A stretch of 21,963 bases of DNA from Anaerolineales bacterium (GTDB lineage Bacteria; Chloroflexota; Anaerolineae; 4572-78; J111), in contig JAAUSP010000055.1 in assembly GCA_012032575.1 (NCBI GenBank), forward strand, positions 1 through 21,963. Direction: 5' to 3'. A program made the translations under genes and the position numbers. Of this stretch, positions 1 to 10,510 are shown one piece after another (the first letter of the stretch is position 1; each line of letters opens with the position of its first letter). Below the pieces are notes generated by a model that had not been told where the DNA came from, made no database searches, and worked only from the letters and a program-made list of their open reading frames with translations.

Positions 1-611
1 ACGATTATGGCCTTATCGGTGCGCTATCTGGTGGAAAACGCAAGATGAGCGGGGCGATTGCCAAAACCATCAGCAGTACCCTGCTGCTCAATCGTATGGC
101 CAAGAAATATGGCCTGACCCTGCACGAAACGCCGGTCGGCTTTGACGGTATTGCCGAGCTGATGCTCAACGACGATGTGCTGCTGGGCGGCGAGGAGTCG
201 GGCGGGATCAGCATCAAGGGCCACATTCCCGAAGGCGACGGTATTTTGATGGGGCTGCTGCTGCTGGAAATTGTGGCCGAGGCCGGCGTCCCCCTGACCG
301 AGTTGATCGCCGATTTGCAGGCCACTTTTGGCCCTACGGTTTACCAGCGGAGCGACATCCACCTGAAAAACTCGGTATCCAAAGAAGATATGACCAAACG
401 CCTGGTAGACAAGGCTCCGGCGGAACTGGCCGGTGAAAGCGTGGTCAAAGTGGACAGCTACGATGGGGTCAAATACCACCTGGCCGACGATAGCTGGCTG
501 CTTATCCGGCCCTCCGGCACCGAGCCGCTGCTGCGCGTCTACGCCGAGGCGGGGAGTGAGGAGGCGGTAAAGGCGATGTTACAGCGAGGGCGAGAATTGG
601 TAGGGATATAA
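1..611 (+). CDS. Phosphoglucomutase/phosphomannomutase, C-terminal part (5' end outside window, one frameshift)
   Basis: This is the C-terminal third of an alpha-D-phosphohexomutase, which interconverts hexose 1- and 6-phosphates in the cytoplasm and so feeds sugar-nucleotide and glycogen synthesis. The sugar-binding loop GGEESGG lies at 187-207, and the phosphate-binding loop RPSGTEP of domain 4 lies near the end (about 508-528). Both are hallmarks of the family. Bases 1-39 encode TIMALSVRYLVEN in frame 1, which then hits a stop. From about base 40 the family-like continuation RKMSGAIAKTISST is in frame 3. One missing C in the AACGC at 38-42 would join them. An ATG at 45 gives an open frame but is internal, not a real start. 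The gene converges on the peptidase gene across a shared terminator. Whether the substrate is glucose or mannose phosphate cannot be decided from this part. Confidence 0.9.
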   Translation, partial: DYGLIGALSGGKRKMSGAIAKTISSTLLLNRMAKKYGLTLHETPVGFDGIAELMLNDDVLLGGEESGGISIKGHIPEGDGILMGLLLLEIVAEAGVPLTELIADLQATFGPTVYQRSDIHLKNSVSKEDMTKRLVDKAPAELAGESVVKVDSYDGVKYHLADDSWLLIRPSGTEPLLRVYAEAGSEEAVKAMLQRGRELVGI

Positions 612-657
612 AGATTGTCAACCTGCTTGACTCTCCCTTTTTCCTGTATTGAAGACA

Positions 658-690
658 AAAAGCCACTCGACGCTGAGTGGCTTTTATTTT
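658..690. terminator. Bidirectional intrinsic terminator
   Basis: An 11-bp perfect stem (658-668 with 675-685, core AGCCACTC/GAGTGGCT) has a 6-base loop. It is followed by a T-rich run on the plus strand and, because of the A-run on its left, by a T-run on the minus strand. It sits between two converging genes (mutase stop at 611, peptidase stop at 712), so it can end transcripts from both sides. Confidence 0.85.
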
Positions 691-711
691 GAAGACTTCT
701 CCGATCTGCTT

Positions 712-1923
712 TTACGGCAAGAAGCCTATCGGGTTACGCTGGACCGTGCTCTGGCGCACCTCAAAGTGAAGGTGGGGGCCGGTGGCATTGCCGGTGTTGC
801 CCATTTCGCCGATTTGCTGGCCCGTGACCACGTTTTCGCCGGCATTGACATAGATGGCATTGAGGTGGGCATACAGGGTTTGGTAGCCGTTGCTGTGGTC
901 AACAACGATATGGTAGCCGTAGCCGACATCGCTCCAACCGGATGCAATCACGTAACCAGAGTCAGCGGCCAGCACCGGCGCGCCGATGTAGGCGGCAATA
1001 TCAATGGCCGGATGCCAGGGGAAATATCCCTGATAAATCGTCCCGCTGGCCGGCCAGGCAAACGCGCCGCTGCCTGCATTTGCGCCTTCGGGAATGTCAC
1101 CGCTATAGGCCACCACCGCGCGAGGGATAAACGGCTTGCTCCCACCCGGCACCACCACCCACTGCCCGGCTGAAATGATTGGATTATCAGGATCGAGCTG
1201 GTTAAGGGAATAATTGATAATCCCTGCCGGGTCTGTCTTGAAGGTATCGGCAATACTCTGGATGGTATCGCCTTCACCCACTTGATGATAGACGCCGTTG
1301 ACCGGCAGGATGGTTAGCTCCTGGCCTACACTCAACAGATCGGGCGCATTTTCTAATTCTGGATTGGACCACATAATGGTTTCCGGGTCCAGGCCAAATT
1401 TGCCGGCAATGCCGTAGATGGTATCCCCGCTTTGCACCGAATAAGTGGATATCTCCTCACGGGCGCGCTCGGGGATGATGGTATGGGGCACGGCGGCTGA
1501 AACCAGTACATCATCGAGGAAATCATTCAATTGGGTCGGGAGGGTCAGAGGCGCGCCGGTTTCCTCGTCAACAGCCGGGGCAGCCGGGGCAGCCGTTAAA
1601 TCGGTTTGTTGGGTGAGGGGACGCAGGGCGCTAATGCGTCCCCACTGGATTTGCATACTGCCTACGGTCAAGGCCAGAGCTAACAACAACAACAGGGTGA
1701 GATGGGCAGAGGTGCGACTAAAGAGGGCTTCATTTCGGCCAAAGTTGCTGAATTGCGCGCGGAGGGTGGTTATCAGATGCATTAAACTGAATGGGTTGGG
1801 ATTAATTAAACCGGCCAGGTTCGATGTCCCGGCAGGTTCGGGCGCTGGATTAGCCGAACGAGCGCTCAAGGGTGGTGCGGGCGAGCTGCCTTTTGGATAT
1901 TTTTTGCTAAGCGGCTGCTGCAT
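712..1923 (-). CDS. Membrane-anchored LysM-LysM-M23 peptidoglycan endopeptidase
   Basis: A 403-residue protein that probably cuts or remodels peptidoglycan outside the membrane. The order is: a Pro/Ser/Ala-rich cytoplasmic tail, a transmembrane segment at about residues 74-90, an Ala/Pro-rich linker, LysM 1 (about 160-206, YSVQSGDTIYGIA), LysM 2 (about 212-258, VGEGDTIQSIA), and an M23 domain (about 283-403). Metal ligands are visible: H304-x3-D308 in HPAID and H386 in HLHFE, with YAHL (H353) and H384 as the usual active-site histidines. All are present, so it should be an active lasso-type (LAS) metallopeptidase rather than a degenerate activator. No good ribosome site precedes the ATG at 1923, and Met48 (1782) is an alternative start that would still keep the membrane segment. 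It lies after rho on the same strand but behind a terminator, so it is probably transcribed separately. Confidence 0.88.
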   Translation of the reverse strand: MQQPLSKKYPKGSSPAPPLSARSANPAPEPAGTSNLAGLINPNPFSLMHLITTLRAQFSNFGRNEALFSRTSAHLTLLLLLALALTVGSMQIQWGRISALRPLTQQTDLTAAPAAPAVDEETGAPLTLPTQLNDFLDDVLVSAAVPHTIIPERAREEISTYSVQSGDTIYGIAGKFGLDPETIMWSNPELENAPDLLSVGQELTILPVNGVYHQVGEGDTIQSIADTFKTDPAGIINYSLNQLDPDNPIISAGQWVVVPGGSKPFIPRAVVAYSGDIPEGANAGSGAFAWPASGTIYQGYFPWHPAIDIAAYIGAPVLAADSGYVIASGWSDVGYGYHIVVDHSNGYQTLYAHLNAIYVNAGENVVTGQQIGEMGNTGNATGPHLHFEVRQSTVQRNPIGFLP

Positions 1924-1990
1924 ACACTTTAGGGTGATGCTTGGGTCTAAGTAAAATTGCTTAAGCCTATATGCCTAAAAAACTTGGCTT

Positions 1991-2025
1991 AAACACAAAA
2001 GAGGTCCGCATGATAGCGGACCTCT
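1991..2025 (-). terminator. Intrinsic terminator after rho
   Basis: A 10-bp perfect stem AGAGGTCCGC/GCGGACCTCT (2000-2009 with 2016-2025) has a 6-base loop. Read on the minus strand it is followed by TTTTGTGTTT. It lies about 120 bases after the rho stop codon, so it ends the rho transcript before the peptidase gene. The rest of 1924-2143 shows no gene. Confidence 0.8.
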
Positions 2026-2143
2026 GTCTAAGTGTCAAATCTGATTGCCAACCAACAACCCCTGACGACAGACCATTGACTGTCGTTACTTCCACTCTGA
2101 TGAACTCTTGCAACGGTCAGCAGACGGCAGTTTGTGAGCGGGA

Positions 2144-3397
2144 TCAATAAATCTCTTTGTTGAGGGTGGCCAAAAATTCAGTGTTGTTGTCGGTTTTGGG
2201 TAGACGCTCCAAAATCATTTCGGTGGCTTCGGAGCCGCCGCCAACGGCGGTAATCATACGGCGCAGGGTCCACACTTTGGCCAGGTCTTCGGGTGATAAC
2301 AACAAATCTTCCCGCCGAGTGCTGGAGCGCTCGATATCAATGGCCGGGAAGAAGCGCCGTTCGGCCAATTTGCGGCTCAGATGCATTTCCATATTGCCGG
2401 TGCCCTTAAACTCTTCGTAAATCACATCGTCCATGCGGCTGCCGGTATCTACCAGGCAGGTGGCAATAATAGTCAGGCTGCCGCCTTCCTCAATATTACG
2501 GGCCGCGCCAAAGAAACGTTTGGGCGGGTACAGGGCCGCCGGGTCAATACCGCCGGACAGGGTGCGGCCGCTGGGCGGGACCACCAGGTTGTAAGCGCGG
2601 GCCAGGCGGGTGAGCGAGTCCATGAGAATAACCACATCGCGGCCCCCTTCGACCAGACGTTTGGCTTTGGCCAGGGCCATTTCGGCCACGCGGGTTTGAT
2701 CAGATTCAGGGTCGTCAAAGGTAGCGGCCATCACTTCAGCATCTACGGAGCGGTCCATATCGGTCACTTCTTCGGGCCGCTCGCCAATCAGCACAACCAT
2801 CATGTGGACATCCTGGTGATTGGCGCTGATACCGTTGGCAATCTGTTTGAGGATGGTGGTTTTACCGGCCTTAGGCGGCGATACAATCAAGCCGCGCTGT
2901 CCGCGTCCAATCGGGGCCAGAATATCCAACAATCGGGTTGACAGAATATCTTTCTGCGTCTCCAGTTTGAGCCGTTCGAGGGGGAAAATAGGAGTCAGGC
3001 GTTCAAAAACGGGCCGCTGCTTGGCCGTTTCGGGGTCTAATCCGTTAACAGCTTCAACCCGCAGCAGGCCATAGTATTTTTCGGTATCTTTGGGCGGGCG
3101 AACCTGCCCAATCACCATGTCGCCGGTACGCAGGCCAAAGCGCCGAATTTGGCTTTGGGAAACATAAATATCATCCGGGCCGGGCAGTAAATCCACCGAG
3201 CGCAGAAAACCAATGCCATCCTGGATAATTTCCAGAACTCCGCCCCCAAAAATAAAACCCTGGGCCTCGGCATTGGTTTTGAGAAGTTTTAAAATCAGGT
3301 CGTCTTTCTTTAGCTTGCTGTAACCGGAAATTTCGCGTTCTCTGGCTAAACCCCGCAGTTCTTCAAGGGTTTTGGCCTCTAGTTGGGCCATATTCAT
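2144..3397 (-). CDS. rho: Transcription termination factor Rho
   Basis: A 417-residue hexameric RNA-dependent ATPase/helicase that ends transcription. It has a short SAP-like Rho N-domain (about 3-45), a cold-shock-like primary RNA-binding domain (about 48-125), and a RecA-type ATPase domain. Visible motifs are Walker A PPKAGKTT (174-181), Walker B VVILMD (255-260), the Q-loop region [12 protein letters not shown] (272-283), and the R-loop/arginine-finger region from [17 protein letters not shown] onward (332-348). Length matches the shorter bacterial Rho type, with no large N-terminal insertion. The start is supported by AGGAG eight bases before the ATG. It is followed by its own terminator and preceded by a leader of about 640 bases. 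Confidence 0.97.
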   Translation of the reverse strand: MNMAQLEAKTLEELRGLAREREISGYSKLKKDDLILKLLKTNAEAQGFIFGGGVLEIIQDGIGFLRSVDLLPGPDDIYVSQSQIRRFGLRTGDMVIGQVRPPKDTEKYYGLLRVEAVNGLDPETAKQRPVFERLTPIFPLERLKLETQKDILSTRLLDILAPIGRGQRGLIVSPPKAGKTTILKQIANGISANHQDVHMMVVLIGERPEEVTDMDRSVDAEVMAATFDDPESDQTRVAEMALAKAKRLVEGGRDVVILMDSLTRLARAYNLVVPPSGRTLSGGIDPAALYPPKRFFGAARNIEEGGSLTIIATCLVDTGSRMDDVIYEEFKGTGNMEMHLSRKLAERRFFPAIDIERSSTRREDLLLSPEDLAKVWTLRRMITAVGGGSEATEMILERLPKTDNNTEFLATLNKEIY

Positions 3398-4042
3398 AAT
3401 AAAAGCTCCTAAAATAATTGCTAAATTGTTGTTTGGAATCTATTTTGCTGAGCAAACAACTCTGGGTTGATAGATTGATATGGGTATCGAAGATTAAATT
3501 CGGTTGACAAGTCTGGAACAGGTAAATTCGCAGCGCCAAACTTATGACTGCCGAAATATGTACCAGGCGCAATGACGTTTCATCTTTGTTCTGAAACGCA
3601 TCGCTCCTCTCTATATCTGATGAGGACAATAGCCAAGGAAAATAAAAAGTTTGTAGCTGCGCATGTTCTGGCTAATAGCAGCCAGCCCCTGGACAGCTAT
3701 AAACAAGGGCTGCTCAATTGTTTTTTCCAGTGGAGGAAAGTATCAGTTATTTGAGCATCTACTAAAAACTTGCTTTAATCAATCGTCTTCGACTATCGAG
3801 TCATAGATGTGTAACAAAAGTTTACAGAAAAGATATTTATTGCGAAATAGTTTGGATTTTTATTTTAACGGGTTTATTATACGCTACGGTAGCCCACTTT
3901 AGTGGTGATTTAGGGGACGCGGCCAAAATTATACTATTGGTTCTTCGAGAAATTGGATTTTTAAGTTTTGCCTTGAGGGGATAGTATCTTATTTGCCCGA
4001 AACCGCGTGGAGAACAATCTTATACGCCAGATTTCGCCTGTA
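3398..4042 (-). promoter_or_regulatory. Long untranslated leader of rho, no gene seen
   Basis: About 645 bases separate rho from its best upstream promoter. No convincing coding region, tRNA or known riboswitch is visible. A hairpin, GTTGTTTG/CAAACAAC (3428-3435 with 3453-3460), lies 31 bases from the rho start but leaves the ribosome site (about 3406-3410) free. A second, AGCAGCC/GGCTGCT (3677-3683 with 3708-3714), is followed on the plus strand by a T-run. TATAAT-like minus-strand hexamers without good -35 partners occur near 3883 and 3929, so a shorter leader is possible. Rho leaders are targets of Rho self-termination in other bacteria; that role here is inference. Confidence 0.45.
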
Positions 4043-4071
4043 ATTATAGCATTGTTTGCCAATGCCGTCAA
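4043..4071 (-). promoter_or_regulatory. Strong sigma-70 type promoter upstream of rho
   Basis: On the minus strand TTGACG is followed by 17 bases and then TATAAT, with TGC directly before the -10 (extended -10). The predicted start site is near 4036. It lies after the end of gap, so it should drive rho through the long leader. Confidence 0.65.
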
Positions 4072-4091
4072 TTTGTTTGGGTAAAGATTTT

Positions 4092-4120
4092 GTAGGGGCA
4101 GGTGCAAGACCTGCCCCTAC
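4092..4120. repeat. Perfect intergenic palindrome between rho promoter and gap
   Basis: The 12-bp arms GTAGGGGCAGGT (4092-4103) and ACCTGCCCCTAC (4109-4120) have a 5-base loop. It lies after the gap stop codon and could act as a transcript end or stabiliser for gap. Neither side has a proper T-run, so it looks more like a dispersed REP-like palindrome than a classic terminator. Confidence 0.7.
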
Positions 4121-4163
4121 TTGGCTGATATTCAAACCGAGTTGGAAAACCCGATCAGGTTAA

Positions 4164-5292
<1,129 letters not shown>

Positions 5293-5306
<14 letters not shown>

Positions 5307-6584
5307 TAATTTTTTTATACCAACTCATTAGTTCGTCGGCCAACTTGAGCGGGTCGTGACGCCACGGATATTGCTGGTCAACCACATCGGCGGGGATGAC
5401 TGTATAACTATTATCACGGGCAGGCGTGGCAAAAACGGCGCGTAAATGGTTCATCGAGTCGGGGATGGGGTGATTTAGGTTGCTATTGGCCAGAACAAAA
5501 TTGAAACCGGCGTTGGCATGGGCTTCAATTGCCTGTACATGATCTTCCAGCGAATAATCATCGGTTTCGCCGGGCTGGGTAGCCACATTACAGATATAAA
5601 TTTTGGGCGCGCTGCTGGCTCGAATTGCGGCAGCCACTTCACCCACCAGTAAATTAGGAATAACACTGGTATACAGACTGCCCGGCCCGGCCACAATTAA
5701 ATCGGCGCTCAACAGCGCTTGCAACACGGGTGGAAAGGGGCGGGGCGCATCAGGCTCCAGGTAAACCCGCTCGATGGGCAGTTTGGCCGCTGGAATAGCG
5801 CTCTCGCCCTCAACTTTGCGGGTTTGCGCGCCTTCATTCACTTCAGCCATCAGGGTCACATTTTCCAGGGTGCTGGGCAAAATGGTCCCCCGAATATTAA
5901 GCACCCGGCCGCTTTCGTAAAGGGCTTTTTCAAAAGCGCCGGTTACCTCGGCCATCGCGGTGATAAACAGGTTGCCAAAGCTGTGCCCTTCTAACCCTTG
6001 CCCGCTGCGAAAGCGATACTGAAAAAGCTGGGTGGTCAAGGCTTCGTCGTCGGCCAGGGCGGCGATGCAGTTGCGAAAATCGCCCGGAGGCAGCACCCCC
6101 AACTCTCGCCGCAGCTTGCCGGAAGAGCCGCCATCATCGGCTACGGTAACGATGGCGACAATGTTATCGGTGTGGCGTTTTAGCCCGCGCAGTAAAACGC
6201 TCAGCCCGGTACCGCCACCCAGGACCACGACTTTGGGACCCTGTCGCTGCCGCTGCCGAAAATAAACCTGTTCGGCTATATAAGCAGCGGTAACATTGTG
6301 GGGTAAGAGTGCGCTTAAAAACGTCTTATTGAGTTGGTAAATGCTGAAAGCGACCAATCCCAGGCCGGTGAGGCTGAAAAAATGGCTGGTAGCCAGCGCG
6401 GCCAATCTTGCAAGAGTAGAAAATGTAGAAAGGGAGGATAGGCGCTTGCAGCGTACAAATCCCACAAAACAAGGGCAATACCCAGGGCTAAAATAACAAC
6501 CCCCAGGAGGAGCGGCGCCAACCAGCGTTTAAGACCCAGGCCGGGGTGAAGCCAGCGCAGGGTAGATTTTAGGCTGGCGAGCAT
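5293..6584 (-). CDS. yvcK: YvcK/CofD-like gluconeogenesis factor with N-terminal membrane anchor (frameshift in N-terminal region)
   Basis: The soluble domain has the YvcK nucleotide-binding motif VVVLGGGTGLSVLLRGLK, the ADDGGSSGKLRRE loop and the PPGDFRNC segment. In Bacillus, YvcK is needed for growth on gluconeogenic carbon and for cell shape; relatives bind UDP-GlcNAc. The intact downstream frame covers 5293-6465, but its first ~32 residues are not family-like. Starting at ATG 6584 another frame encodes MLASLKSTLRWL and a transmembrane helix (LAPLLLGVVILALGIALVL). One extra A in the A6 run at 6377-6382 would fuse it to FFSLTGLGLVAFSIYQL, giving about 430 residues with two membrane segments. 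The 6584 start lies about 30 bases after a strong promoter's start site, which excludes the longer open frame starting at 6662. Confidence 0.88.
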
Positions 6585-6620
6585 CGGATTTATACCTATA
6601 TCACAATTCTGATGTGCCCC

Positions 6621-6649
6621 ATTATAGACGATGACCTTCTTAGAGTCAA
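6621..6649 (-). promoter_or_regulatory. Strong sigma-70 type promoter of yvcK-gap
   Basis: On the minus strand TTGACT is followed by exactly 17 bases and then a perfect TATAAT. The predicted start site is about 6614, giving a leader of about 30 bases to the ATG at 6584. Confidence 0.8.
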
Positions 6650-6698
6650 AGGCAGCCCGCAACCAGTTTTCAGTATAACTGATATATATTCAGAGTGT

Positions 6699-6716
6699 TA
6701 GTGATGAATGTCACTA
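6699..6716. promoter_or_regulatory. Crp/Fnr-type operator dyad upstream of yvcK
   Basis: A perfect dyad TAGTGA-N6-TCACTA, extended by one more matched T/A pair on each side (6698-6717). Its spacing and GTGA/TCAC half-sites match Crp/Fnr-family sites (Crp is TGTGA-N6-TCACA). Its centre lies about 93.5 bases upstream of the predicted yvcK start site, one of the helical positions used by class I activators. The same dyad recurs at 17374-17391. The regulator is not in the window. Confidence 0.5.
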
Positions 6717-6774
6717 ATTGACGCGGATATTTGACACCTTATAAACGTTCGTACCCCACAATTTTGCGGACTTT

Positions 6775-8487
6775 TTATGAGTTGGCGGCAGCGCTATTGC
6801 CATTTTTTGACCAGCGAGAGCGATACATGTCCACATATTGCCCGGCTGAGGTATCCCAACTGGCGTTGATAGCCATAGCCTGACGGACCATTTCCAGATG
6901 GTGTGAGTAGTTATGGCGCACGGTATCAATGGCGAATTTGATTTGCCAGAACAGGGCGTTGACTTCGCCCCACCAGTCGCTAATATCCAGCCATTCATAA
7001 AGATAGGCGCAGTGGCGTACCTTGGCCAGCCCGCCGGTCAACCGGCCGATCACCACCGTACCCAACAGCGACGCTTCGTAATCTACCAGGCCGCACGGCT
7101 CAAAGCGAGAGGGAATCAGGGTAAAATCGCTGCCGGCCAGCATCAGCTTGGAAAGGGCGATGTTGAAGGTATTGTTGAAATAGACCTGACCGGGGTAGCG
7201 CTGGGCCAGGTCAAAAAAACGGCCTTCGTAGGTTTTGCTGTAGCCATCCCAAGTGAGGGGGGAGGCCAGGATGGTAAATTTAACCTGGTTATCGTAATCC
7301 AGAACGCGCTCAATCACATCGGCTACCAGGCCCAGGTTCTTTTGCTCCACCAGCCGCCCAATCACGGAGATGATGATGGGATAGCCATAAGGCTCATGCC
7401 CAAAGGTTTCCAGATAGAGCAGGCGGCGCAGCTCTTGTTTTACGTCCAGATGCCCGGCGTCAAAAGAGTGATCGCGGGCCAGCATTTCGGCCTGGACGGT
7501 GGGATTGGCAAAAAGGGGCGCGTGCGGACCGCGTTTTTCCTGCAACGCGCGCAGGGTATCCGCTTTGAGTTCCGGCAGATTTTCCGGGCGATTGCGGTCA
7601 CTCATGCCGTTGGTAATCCCGGCGATGGGCAGCTTTTCAAACAGGTCAAGGTGGTTGTTGGGGTGAAACACCCGGCCCACCGGTCCGCCTTTTTGGGCTT
7701 CCGCCCTGGCAATAATCGAGGCGTGCGTCTCGCGCAGTTCGGCGGCGTAACCCCACGTGCCCTCTAAGTCGCCGCTGACGGTGGTGATTTTGCCGCCGGT
7801 TTCATACACTTTGAGCATGCAGGCTTTCATCAAATTCAGGTTGTTAAAATAATCAAAATATTTGTGAAACAGCTTTTCGCCGGGCAGGTTGAGCCGGTCA
7901 ATGGAGCTGTAACCGCCATCAACCAGAGCGGTAATGCCCTGGTGGGTGGCATTGTGAATGGTAAAATGGGCTGATCCTTTCTGGAAATAATCGTCGTCCA
8001 GGTAGAAAGGCACCAGGCCGACGTGATAATCATGCAGGTGAACCGTATCAAAATTTCCCTGCCGGATATAACCGGCCATAGCCTGACCGGCCGCCGCGTA
8101 AAGTTGAACCGCCATCTGCGGGTCGTCCGGGTAAATGGCGTTGGCGCTGGTCCAGCCCAACTGCCCGGCATCCCAGAAATAGACCGCTTTCTGGCCGTCG
8201 GGGAAGGTGTGGGTATAAACTTCAAACTCAAAGGTGTTGCCGGCAATCGTGACCGGCACCCGCAGGTCCAATTGGGTCAGGCGGCTTTTATCATAATGGG
8301 CATAACAGGGCGAGAGGAGTTCGACTTCCAGCTCAATGCCCTGACGGGCGGCGGCTTTGACCAATTCAGCCGGTAGTTCCTCGACAATCACGGCCAATCC
8401 GCCGAGTTTGGTTCCCAGGCCGGTGTAAACCCGGCCAATTTCCCAGGCTGCCATAGCCACACGTAGTTTTTGACGAGCCTCAGGCAT
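6775..8487 (-). CDS. glgA: Glycogen/starch synthase-like glycosyltransferase, family GT5
   Basis: About 570 residues. It should transfer glucose from ADP-glucose to the non-reducing end of alpha-1,4-glucan in the cytoplasm. Motifs matching GT5 synthases, numbered from the chosen start, are KLGGL (K27), HDYH (D153), IHN (H178), GRLVEQK (R378, K383), RFEPCG (E463) and TGGLAKV. These correspond to residues shown to matter in E. coli GlgA. One differs: the Asp of the usual KTGGLAD is Val here (V33). I chose ATG 8487 because GGAG stands six bases before it; a TTG at 8499 is in frame and possible. It follows glgE by 14 bases, so the two are one operon. The protein is longer than E. coli GlgA (477) and has extra sequence between the two lobes. 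Acceptor specificity is uncertain. Confidence 0.85.
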   Translation of the reverse strand: MPEARQKLRVAMAAWEIGRVYTGLGTKLGGLAVIVEELPAELVKAAARQGIELEVELLSPCYAHYDKSRLTQLDLRVPVTIAGNTFEFEVYTHTFPDGQKAVYFWDAGQLGWTSANAIYPDDPQMAVQLYAAAGQAMAGYIRQGNFDTVHLHDYHVGLVPFYLDDDYFQKGSAHFTIHNATHQGITALVDGGYSSIDRLNLPGEKLFHKYFDYFNNLNLMKACMLKVYETGGKITTVSGDLEGTWGYAAELRETHASIIARAEAQKGGPVGRVFHPNNHLDLFEKLPIAGITNGMSDRNRPENLPELKADTLRALQEKRGPHAPLFANPTVQAEMLARDHSFDAGHLDVKQELRRLLYLETFGHEPYGYPIIISVIGRLVEQKNLGLVADVIERVLDYDNQVKFTILASPLTWDGYSKTYEGRFFDLAQRYPGQVYFNNTFNIALSKLMLAGSDFTLIPSRFEPCGLVDYEASLLGTVVIGRLTGGLAKVRHCAYLYEWLDISDWWGEVNALFWQIKFAIDTVRHNYSHHLEMVRQAMAINASWDTSAGQYVDMYRSRWSKNGNSAAANS

Positions 8488-8501
8488 AGCGTACTCCAAT
8501 T

Positions 8502-10495
8502 TTACATTCCAAAATAATCAAAATCGTGTTCCCGGCGCAGCCAGCGTTTGAGCTGGAAAACATAGGCCGGTTCGTCTTGCGGGTCCAGCCGGATGAATAC
8601 GTGTTCCCCTTTGCACAGCATGCGTTCATCGGTGATTAAGTTGTGCAGTTGATAGGTTTCTTCCCAGCCGATGCCAAATTCCTGGATGGGGATGTAAATA
8701 GCCGATTCGTGAGCGCTGTAGGGGTCAAGATTGACCGCCACCAGGATAATATTTTGCTTATCTGCCGTAGCTTTGCCGTAGAAGAGAATGTTGTCGTTGT
8801 CGGAGCGGTAGAAGCGGAGGTTTTTGTATTGGTGCAAGGCCGGGTTGTCGCGCCGAATCTGGTTGACTTTGGTAATCAAATATTTGATGTTGCCGGGGCG
8901 GTCCCAATCCCAGACTTTGAAATCATACTTTTCAGAGTTGAGGTATTCTTCCTTGCCGGGCACGGCCGCATTTTCACACAATTCATAGCCGTTGTAAATG
9001 CCGTAAACCGAAGAAAGCGTGGCCGCCAAAACAAAACGCATCTTGAAGGCCGGCCGGCCTCCTTCTTGCAGAATCTGGGGCAGGATGTCGGGTGTATTGG
9101 CAAAGAGATTGGCCCGGAAATACTCTTTCATGTCCGATTGAGTCAGTTCGGTAAAGTACTCAATGATCTCCTGTTTGAAGTTGCGCCAGGTGAAGTAGGT
9201 GTAGGATTGGGTATAGCCGATTTTGGCCAGCATTTTCATCATCGGCGGGCGGGTGAAGGCCTCGGCCAAAAAGATGACATCAGGGTATTGCTGCTGCAAT
9301 TCGCTGATGACCCAGGCCCAAAAAGGGACCGGCTTGGTGTGAGGATTGTCCACCCGGAAGATGCGCACGCCACGCTCGATCCAGAAGAGCAGCACCGTCT
9401 TCATCTCTTCCCACAAATCTTTCCAGTGGTCGTCGGGGGCGTGAAAGTTGAGCGGATAGATGTCTTCATACTTTTTGGGCGGATTTTCGGCATATTTGAT
9501 GGTGCCGTCGGGGCGCTTGAAGAACCACTCCGGATGCGCTTTCACATAAGGATGATCGGGCGAGGAGTTGATGGCAAAATCCAGGGCGACTTCCATGCCC
9601 ATATCGCGGCAGGCCCGCTCAAAATCGGCAAAATCATCCAGCGTACCCAGCCCCGGCTCGACGGCCATGTGTCCGCCCTCGTCGCTGCCGATGGCATAGG
9701 GCGAGCCGGGGTCGCCGGGACCGGCGGTCAGGCTGTTGTTGGGACCTTTGCGCTTGGTAACGCCAATCGGGTGGATGGGCGGCAGATAAACCACATCAAA
9801 GCCCATCGCTTTGATTTCGGGCAGCCTGGCCTTACAGTCGGCAAAGGTTGCGCTTTGACCGGGAATAGTGCCCTGCGAACGGGCAAACATTTCATACCAG
9901 GCGGCGTATCTGGCCCGCACCCGATCCACCGTCACTTCCAGGTAGGGTTCATACACCCCGGCGTCACTGCGGTCGGACTTTTCTTTCATGAAGCGGATCA
10001 ACTGCCCTTCGGAGAAAATTCGCATTTTTTCGCCGGCGTTTTCCGCCGCGTTGAGGTTGCCCAGCATATATTCCAAAATTTCGGGCTGCCCCAAACGCTG
10101 CGAGGCGGCGATGAGTAAATTTTGACCTTCCAGCAGTTCGCTGCTGATGTCCTGACCGGCCTCAAATTTTTTGGCCGTATCGCGCAGCCAGGATTGATAC
10201 ACATCCGTGTAGGCTTCAATGGTATAGAGGTAGCGGACATTCCTTTCCAAAATAAAGCCGCCCTGCCATAAGTCAAGGCCGGGGTTCAGGGATTCCATTT
10301 CCACTTCACGCCACTCATCCCGACCATATTTCTCCCGGTATTTGAGCAGTACAATAATAACGTCATGCCCATCCCTAAAACAGTGGCCGTGACGGTGAGC
10401 GTATCACCGACTTCTCTTTTGATGGGGAATTTGCCGCCGTCTACGGCCGGCTGAATATTTTCAATGACAAAAGGGCTTGGTTTGTGGCTTAGCAT
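8502..10495 (-). CDS. glgE: Alpha-1,4-glucan:maltose-1-phosphate maltosyltransferase GlgE (frameshift near N-terminus)
   Basis: A GH13 enzyme that adds maltose from maltose-1-phosphate to alpha-glucan. The intact frame from 10304 covers 600 residues, with SSPDHPYVKAHPEWF, the nucleophile Asp in FRVDNPHTKPVPFW (D319 of that frame) and acid/base Glu in FLAEAF (E348). Their 29-residue spacing equals that of Streptomyces GlgE. The missing N-terminal domain is upstream in another frame: MLSHKPSPFVIENIQPAVDG starts at ATG 10495, with GAGG seven bases before it. One extra C in the CCC at 10373-10375 joins them as GDGHDVIIVLLKYREKYGRD, giving 664 residues, the normal GlgE size. It sits between the GlgM-like gene, whose product would make its substrate, and the GT5 synthase. 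No trehalose synthase or maltokinase is in the window. Confidence 0.92.
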
Positions 10496-10510
10496 AGTCA
10501 GACCTCAAAT

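Noticed and set aside
3572..3754. Small open frame of 60 codons in the rho leader
   Set aside because: No ribosome site, no recognisable features, and it runs against the direction of the leader transcript.
3398..4042. Riboswitch or tRNA-like structure in the rho leader
   Set aside because: No recognisable conserved core or cloverleaf; only two isolated short hairpins.
6585..6662. Upstream extension of the yvcK frame starting at 6662
   Set aside because: It would begin upstream of the TTGACT/TATAAT promoter; the ATG at 6584 fits the promoter and the family.
6913..7767. A 284-codon open frame on the plus strand opposite glgA
   Set aside because: Antisense to a clear GT5 gene, no family motifs and no ribosome site.
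8643..10118. A 491-codon open frame on the plus strand opposite glgE
   Set aside because: It mirrors a well-supported GlgE gene with catalytic motifs on the other strand; its composition is that of an antisense shadow in a GC-rich gene.
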